From Paludibacteraceae bacterium (GTDB lineage Bacteria; Bacteroidota; Bacteroidia; Bacteroidales; Paludibacteraceae), in NCBI GenBank assembly GCA_017471175.1, contig JAFUVS010000017.1, forward strand, positions 94,206 to 158,205: DNA of 64,000 nt, written 5' to 3'. This document shows positions 59,414 to 64,000 of this stretch, one piece after another. The translations under genes were made by a program, and so were the position numbers. Each line of letters opens with the position of its first letter. Position 1 is the first letter of the stretch. The notes below the pieces were generated by a model, which was not told the origin of the DNA, did not search any database, and worked only from the letters and a program-made list of their open reading frames with translations.

Positions 59414-60415
59414 ATGAAAAAAGTCTTAGGATTAGGCAACGCTCTGACTGACATTCTCTTACAAGTCAACGAAGAAGACCTCCGAGAACTCTCGCTACCG
59501 AAAGGAAGTATGAACCTCATCTCTATGGAGCAGGCTGAACACATCCAACAGCGGTTTCTTAACATACGCAGACGATTAGTAGCAGGAGGAAGCGCATCCA
59601 ATACCGTCACCGCCATCACACAACTCGGAGGAAAAGCCGCCTTCATCGGCAAGATAGGCAACGATGAAGTCGGCGAATTTTACCGCGAAGACCTCAAGAA
59701 AAACGGCGTCAAACCCATCCTCCTCTCATCCGACAAAATGTCCGGTTGTAGCATCGTCTTCATCACACCCGACGGCGAACGAACCTTCGCCACCTACCTC
59801 GGTGCCTCCGCCGACCTCAACGCCGACGACATACAAAAAGAAGCTTTCCTCGGATACGACATCTTCCATATCGAAGGATATATGGTGCAGGACAACCACC
59901 TTATCGAAAAAGCCATCCGACTCGCCAAAGAAGCAGGCTGTATGGTCTCGCTTGACCTCGCTTCCTACAACATTGTCAACGAAAACCACCTCTTCCTTAA
60001 ACAACTCATTCAGCAGTATGTGGACATCGTTTTCGCCAACGAAGACGAGAGTTTTGCTTACACCCACCTCAACCCTGTCGAATCTGTCGCAAAGATAGCG
60101 CAACAATGCGACATCGCCGTCGTCAAAGTCGGGAAAAAAGGCAGCTACGTGCAACAGGGTAATAATATGTGCCATATCGGAGCCATCACCACCTCCTGCA
60201 CCGACTCTACCGGAGCAGGAGACCTCTATGCCGGAGGATTCCTCCACGCCCTCAGCGATGGATTTGATCTGAAACGATGCGCCGAAATAGGCACCATAGC
60301 CGCCGGACGGGTCGTCGAAATCATCGGTACCAAACTCTCCGACGATACGTGGGAAGAAATCCGACGCATCTGCGCCCTCTACCGGGGATTTATGCAAAAA
60401 TACACTACTGACTAA
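59414..60415 (+). CDS. PfkB-family sugar/nucleoside kinase (adenosine kinase-like)
   Basis: A 333-residue ribokinase-type kinase. GLGNALTDILLQV at the start, AGGSASNTVTAITQLGGKAAFIGKIGNDEVGEFY near residue 57 and the ATP-site motif CTDSTGAGDLYAGGFLHAL near 262 (catalytic Asp in GAGD) define the family. Similar Bacteroidetes proteins are annotated as adenosine or sugar kinases; the substrate is not decided by sequence. First gene of a four-gene run ending in birA. Confidence 0.88.
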   Translation: MKKVLGLGNALTDILLQVNEEDLRELSLPKGSMNLISMEQAEHIQQRFLNIRRRLVAGGSASNTVTAITQLGGKAAFIGKIGNDEVGEFYREDLKKNGVKPILLSSDKMSGCSIVFITPDGERTFATYLGASADLNADDIQKEAFLGYDIFHIEGYMVQDNHLIEKAIRLAKEAGCMVSLDLASYNIVNENHLFLKQLIQQYVDIVFANEDESFAYTHLNPVESVAKIAQQCDIAVVKVGKKGSYVQQGNNMCHIGAITTSCTDSTGAGDLYAGGFLHALSDGFDLKRCAEIGTIAAGRVVEIIGTKLSDDTWEEIRRICALYRGFMQKYTTD

Positions 60416-60429
60416 AAAACTCTCTTGTT

Positions 60430-61140
60430 ATGCTCCGTTTCCTCTATTGTTGCTACCAACTGCTCGTGCTGCCCATCTTGATTTTCAATACCTTGATGTG
60501 CGCCATCATCACGATGATTTTCTTCCCCTTCAACAATACCGCACCCATCCACTGGGTACAGATGCTATGGTGTCGCCTCTTCTTCTACTGGCTCTTCATT
60601 CCTGTCACCATCGATGGCAAAGAAAACATCAACTCCCGTCAGTCTTACGTCTTCGTTGCCAACCACGCCTCTATGTTCGATGTTTTCCTTATCTATGGCT
60701 GGCTGCCCGTTGTCTTCAAGTGGCTGATGAAGAAAGAACTGCGCCGCATACCCTTTGTCGGAACTGCCTGCAAAGCCGCCGGACATATCTACGTGGACCG
60801 CTCCAACGCCAAAGCCTCCGCTGAAAGCCTGAACGACATCAAACGACAACTCCATAACGGCGTTTCCACCGTCATCTTCCCCGAAGGAACACGCTCCAAA
60901 GACGGCAACTTAGGACGCTTCCACAGTGGTGCCTTCCGTATTGCCTTCGACCTCAACCTGCCCGTCGTACCCCTCTCGCTCACCGGCTGCTACAACGTGC
61001 AGCGAAAAGGCGAAATCTTCGTCCATCGCCACCCCGTACACCTCCATATCGGACAACCCATCGACATCTCGCAATTCGAAGATAAAAACGAAGCAATGGA
61101 AATCGTTCGACAAGCCGTTGAAAAAGGTATAAGGAAATGA
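60430..61140 (+). CDS. plsC: 1-acyl-sn-glycerol-3-phosphate acyltransferase
   Basis: A 236-residue membrane enzyme that acylates lysophosphatidic acid to phosphatidic acid. The HxxxxD motif is His79-Asp84 (ANHASMFDVF). FVGTACKAAGHIYVDR near residue 113 and VIFPEGTRSKDGNLGRFHSGAFRIA near 152 are the other conserved blocks. Two hydrophobic helices occupy residues 8-33 and 42-58. It overlaps dacB by 4 bases. Confidence 0.93.
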   Translation: MLRFLYCCYQLLVLPILIFNTLMCAIITMIFFPFNNTAPIHWVQMLWCRLFFYWLFIPVTIDGKENINSRQSYVFVANHASMFDVFLIYGWLPVVFKWLMKKELRRIPFVGTACKAAGHIYVDRSNAKASAESLNDIKRQLHNGVSTVIFPEGTRSKDGNLGRFHSGAFRIAFDLNLPVVPLSLTGCYNVQRKGEIFVHRHPVHLHIGQPIDISQFEDKNEAMEIVRQAVEKGIRK

Positions 61141-62546
61141 AAAAACTACTCTTCCTGGCACTCCTGCCGCTGATGACATTCGCCCAGTCCGAATCCGTCA
61201 ACATCTTCCTCAAAGACAAACATACCCGCTACGCCAATGTCGGCGTCTATATCAAAGACCTCCGTAGCGGCGAAGAAATAGACTCCTACCGCAAAGCCAA
61301 CGCCATCACACCCGCTTCCGTGATGAAAGTGCTTACCACAGCCACCGCACTCGAGATTATGGGCGAAGACTCTTGCCTACAGACCGTACTCGAATACACC
61401 GGCAAAATAGACAACGGCACACTCCACGGCAGCCTCTATATCCACGGTTACGGCGACCCCACACTCGGAGGTGCCAAACAGGGACAAACCTTCTTCCAAC
61501 AGTGGATCAAAGCCGTCCGCGATGCTGGCATACAAACCATCGAAGGCAATATCATTGCCGACCTCTCCTACTTCGACGGCGATGCACTCAACCCCGCTTG
61601 GCTCTGGGAAGACGCAGGCAACTACTATGCACCCGGTATCTACGCACTCGCCTATATGGACAACACCATGAACGTCATCCTACGCAGCAACGAACAAGGC
61701 TCCGTAGCCAAAGTCCTCTATACCGTCCCCGAGGTGCCCGGCATCGAATTTGAAAACCATATCCGCTGCACGCAGATTCAAACCGATGGTGCCTATATCC
61801 ACGGCATGCCCTACAACTTCAAACGCTACCTCGTCGGTGCCATTCCTTCCAACCACGGACAATTCGGCGTGCGCGGCGACCTGCCCAACCCCGGACTGCT
61901 ACTCGCACAGCACTTCACCAACCGACTTCGACAAGCAGGCATCCGCGTCAACGGCAAAGCCACCTACTTGAGCGAACGCGACCTGTTGCCGCGTACCCGC
62001 CTCTATACCCACCGCTCAATGCCCCTCGCCGACATCGTCAACCTCACCAACCAACATAGCGTCAACCTCTACGCCGAAATGCTGTATCGATTGCTCGGCG
62101 CCAGACTTAATACACCTTGCAGCCTCAATAACGCCGAAAAAATGGTGCGTAACTACTGGCGCAATCGCGGTGTCAACCTCGCCGGAGCCACCATCAAAGA
62201 CGGCTGCGGACTCGCTCCACAAAACGCCGTCAGCCCCGAATCACTCGTTGATATACTCACCTATATGTACGCCTCATCCAATCGGGAAGCTTTCTACGAA
62301 TCACTACCCGTCAGCGGACGCTCCGGCACGCTGCGCTCACTGCTCGTCGGCACCGAACTTGAAGGACGCGTACACGCTAAAAGCGGTACTATAGCCGGCA
62401 CCAAAAACTACGCAGGCTATATCGAACTGCCTGACGGCGGACGTTGGGTCTTCGCCGTCATGGTCAGCAGCGCCATAGGCAAATCAACCGAAATAAAATC
62501 CGTCATCGAACGATACCTTCTCGATGTTTATCGCCGAAACAGATAG
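61137..62546 (+). CDS. dacB: D-alanyl-D-alanine carboxypeptidase/endopeptidase (PBP4, S13 family)
   Basis: A 469-residue periplasmic low-molecular-weight penicillin-binding protein with a signal peptide (KKLLFLALLPLMTFA). Active-site motifs are SVMK at residues 61-64, SVN at 308-310 and KSG at 415-417, the S13 pattern. The large insertion between the first two motifs (about residues 90-300) is typical of PBP4. It trims or cuts peptide cross-links of the wall. Its 3' end overlaps birA by 23 bases. Confidence 0.94.
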   Translation: MKKLLFLALLPLMTFAQSESVNIFLKDKHTRYANVGVYIKDLRSGEEIDSYRKANAITPASVMKVLTTATALEIMGEDSCLQTVLEYTGKIDNGTLHGSLYIHGYGDPTLGGAKQGQTFFQQWIKAVRDAGIQTIEGNIIADLSYFDGDALNPAWLWEDAGNYYAPGIYALAYMDNTMNVILRSNEQGSVAKVLYTVPEVPGIEFENHIRCTQIQTDGAYIHGMPYNFKRYLVGAIPSNHGQFGVRGDLPNPGLLLAQHFTNRLRQAGIRVNGKATYLSERDLLPRTRLYTHRSMPLADIVNLTNQHSVNLYAEMLYRLLGARLNTPCSLNNAEKMVRNYWRNRGVNLAGATIKDGCGLAPQNAVSPESLVDILTYMYASSNREAFYESLPVSGRSGTLRSLLVGTELEGRVHAKSGTIAGTKNYAGYIELPDGGRWVFAVMVSSAIGKSTEIKSVIERYLLDVYRRNR

Positions 62547-63282
62547 TACCAACACCCTGCTGCGGCAGCACTTCTTAGACCGCGAAGACCTCTTCACTCT
62601 CAATACCGACTTCCAAACCGCAGGACGGGGACAACAAGGCAACGGATGGGAAAGCGAGAAAGGCAAAAATCTCCTTTTTTCCACCCTCTTGCGCGATTGG
62701 CAAATCCCCCTCGAACGACTCTTTCTGCTCAACCAAGCCGTCAGCCTCGCCCTCTACCAAGCCGTACTACCCACACTCCCCGATGACCTGCAACCCTACC
62801 TCACAATAAAGTGGCCCAACGACCTCTATTTCAAAGACCGCAAACTCGCCGGCATCCTCATCGAAAACCTCTGGCAAGCCAACCGACTACACCGCTCCAT
62901 CGCAGGTATCGGACTGAACGTCAACCAAACCCGTTTCCTTTCCTCCGCACCCAACCCCATCTCGCTCTGCCAAATCACCGGACACGAAATCGAACGACTC
63001 ACCATCCTCCACCATTTCCTCCTCCACCTCAAATCCCTTCGCATCCTGCTTCCCGACAATATCCATCAAGCATATATGAACGCGCTCTATCGCCGACAAG
63101 GACTCTTCCTTTGGGAAGAACGCGAAGTCTCCACCGACCCCACTATGCCGCAAACAGAACGCAACAACCGCCAGTTCCTCGCCTCCATACACACTATCCT
63201 CCCTTCCGGCGAACTCGTCCTCCTCACGAAAGACAACCAACTCCGCACCTACCACTTCAAGCAAGTGCGATACGTCCTCTAA
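62524..63282 (+). CDS. birA: biotin--[acetyl-CoA-carboxylase] ligase
   Basis: A 252-residue biotin protein ligase without an N-terminal DNA-binding domain (the first motif ETDSTNTLL begins at residue 5). The biotinyl-AMP loop is GRGQQGNGW at residues 34-42, followed by IKWPNDLYFKDRKLAGILIEN near 98 and GIGLNVNQTRF near 132. It attaches biotin to carrier proteins and, lacking the helix-turn-helix, should not act as a repressor. Confidence 0.92.
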   Translation: MFIAETDSTNTLLRQHFLDREDLFTLNTDFQTAGRGQQGNGWESEKGKNLLFSTLLRDWQIPLERLFLLNQAVSLALYQAVLPTLPDDLQPYLTIKWPNDLYFKDRKLAGILIENLWQANRLHRSIAGIGLNVNQTRFLSSAPNPISLCQITGHEIERLTILHHFLLHLKSLRILLPDNIHQAYMNALYRRQGLFLWEEREVSTDPTMPQTERNNRQFLASIHTILPSGELVLLTKDNQLRTYHFKQVRYVL

Positions 63283-63330
63283 TTCACAAACTTAAGACGC
63301 ATATATAGCAGCACTAACGGGCACAACAAA

Positions 63331-63409
63331 AGGCTCGTTTGCGAGAAAAACCCCTTTGTTGAGTCGTAGGCATCGCGCCCACAAAGACCCCCCACTCGCA
63401 AACGAGCCT
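63331..63409. terminator. 15-bp inverted repeat between convergent genes, possible two-way terminator
   Basis: AGGCTCGTTTGCGAG (63331-63345) and CTCGCAAACGAGCCT (63395-63409) are exact inverted copies. Inside, CTTTGT (63354-63359) can pair with ACAAAG (63381-63386). Each arm is also a small hairpin by itself (CTCG-4 nt-CGAG). No strong T-run follows, so the terminator role is a guess from position. Confidence 0.45.
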
Positions 63410-63427
63410 AATGCTTTTACCCCTCAA

Positions 63428-64000
63428 CTACATCCCCTCCACTCTCTTTCCTTGCGCATCATACACAACGCCTTCGCGCTCGATATAGAGCACGCCGTCA
63501 CGGATGAACTTGCGGCTTGCTGCATCGCTTGGAGCGAGGATGTCCCCGTCCGCATCAATAATAATCTCGCCACGGTCTTCGCCGTCCACGATAATGCGCA
63601 TCTTCTGCATACTCTCCTTATCCAAAAATTCCGAGCTGCGGAATATGCCGCGATACGCCCATATCGTGCTGCCCGTCCCTGTGTTCGGATAGTAGATTTT
63701 GTTCGACTTCAGACCCATATACCTATTATTGCCCGTATCAGAGCCTTTTAGCGTACCGTTGCGCAATGTGCCGACCAACTCGATCGTGCCTTGCGAATTG
63801 TCGCCCGGCAGGTCATCGTAAGCATCCTCCGAGTCCAAGGCTGCACCATTGTCCTTCGATAGGTCGATGGTTACGCCGGCAAACACGAACGGGGTCTTCT
63901 TGCTCTGAGTCTCCAAGGCTGAGTTGGCGTTCACGATATAGCACTTGCCCGCTTCGATGCTCTTGGCATTGGAGAAGTAGAGGTTCACGCCGCTGCCTAC
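63428..64000 (-). CDS. C-terminal part of a secreted protein with the shared tag (5' end outside window)
   Basis: The frame is open to base 64000, giving about 190 residues of C-terminal sequence (beginning VGSGVNLYFSNAKSIEAGKCYIVN). It matches the domain of the 48905-50329 product (SIEAGKGYIVN, LVGTLRTGTLQG, AYRGFFRS, VRIIADGE). The end is FIRDGVLYIEREGVVYDAQGKRVEGM, the common tag plus four residues. The N-terminal part and the repeat type are not visible. Confidence 0.8.
   Translation of the reverse strand, partial: VGSGVNLYFSNAKSIEAGKCYIVNANSALETQSKKTPFVFAGVTIDLSKDNGAALDSEDAYDDLPGDNSQGTIELVGTLRNGTLKGSDTGNNRYMGLKSNKIYYPNTGTGSTIWAYRGIFRSSEFLDKESMQKMRIIVDGEDRGEIIIDADGDILAPSDAASRKFIRDGVLYIEREGVVYDAQGKRVEGM

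Noticed and set aside
1-64000. Prophage, insertion sequence or integrated element
   Set aside because: No transposase, integrase, phage structural gene or flanking repeat was recognised; nearly all of the window is ordinary chromosomal genes.

Overview
The window looks like a chromosomal stretch of a member of the Bacteroidales (phylum Bacteroidota). The evidence is the promoter style: many genes start behind a TTTG or TTG box, about 20 bp, then TAnnTTTG, often continuing TTTGCCGCCG. Shine-Dalgarno sequences are largely absent except at rpsU and one small gene. The gene families agree: C10 and C69 peptidases, BspA-like leucine-rich repeats, InlB-type repeats, the Fibrobacter succinogenes paralogous domain, and an mreBCD-mrdA-rodA cluster. 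I cannot place the genus. No prophage, insertion sequence or CRISPR array is visible.

Layout. 1-7652 (+): end of an OPT-family transporter, class II fructose-bisphosphate aldolase, a C69 dipeptidase and a secreted C10 peptidase. 7747-10473 (+): hutH and hutI. 10470-21627 (-): one compact eight-gene operon read from a strong promoter ahead of dxs (dxs-trkA-trkH-SGNH hydrolase-MBOAT acyltransferase-coaE-cstA-carboxylesterase), mostly with 4-bp overlaps or gaps under 10 bp. 21641-24434 (-): panC-pdxB-cation efflux. 24741-24935 (-): rpsU with a 12-nt Shine-Dalgarno match. 25302-30883 (+): acyl-CoA ligase, tRNA-Cys, sufB, an FtsB-like protein, ruvC and ribD. 30933-33473 (+): structured RNA copy A, a secreted repeat protein and a 47-residue peptide gene. 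33701-39735 (+): an antitoxin-like small gene, dnaG, a radical SAM protein, a DEAD helicase and a 5'-nucleotidase-like lipoprotein. 39815-47011: a lipoprotein, a flippase-like membrane protein, a helix-hairpin-helix outer-membrane protein, a Ca2+ antiporter, ychF and a glycosyltransferase. 47032-50329 (+): structured RNA copy B, a BspA-like protein and an InlB-repeat protein. 50692-58895 (-): mreB-mreC-mreD-mrdA-rodA followed by marC-like, queG-like, rpiB and radical SAM/SPASM genes. 59152-63282: tRNA-Asn (-), then a PfkB kinase, plsC, dacB and birA (+). 63428-64000 (-): end of another secreted protein with the shared C-terminal tag.

How the genes fit together. Cell shape and wall growth are covered by MreBCD, PBP2, RodA and DacB. 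Envelope modification is suggested by the MBOAT/SGNH pair. Cofactor genes are scattered (panC and coaE for CoA, pdxB, ribD, birA, sufB, dxs). Four proteins share a short C-terminal tag ending roughly in NGxxxIxRxGxxYxxxGQ, and three of them share the domain before it.

The least explained signals are: (1) two homologous, covarying structured RNAs of about 300 nt, each with its own promoter and terminator and each just upstream of a secreted repeat protein; (2) several intergenic arrays with different sequences but the same 11-bp period; (3) two copies of a 48-bp two-way promoter with identical geometry, each driving an apparently leaderless gene.
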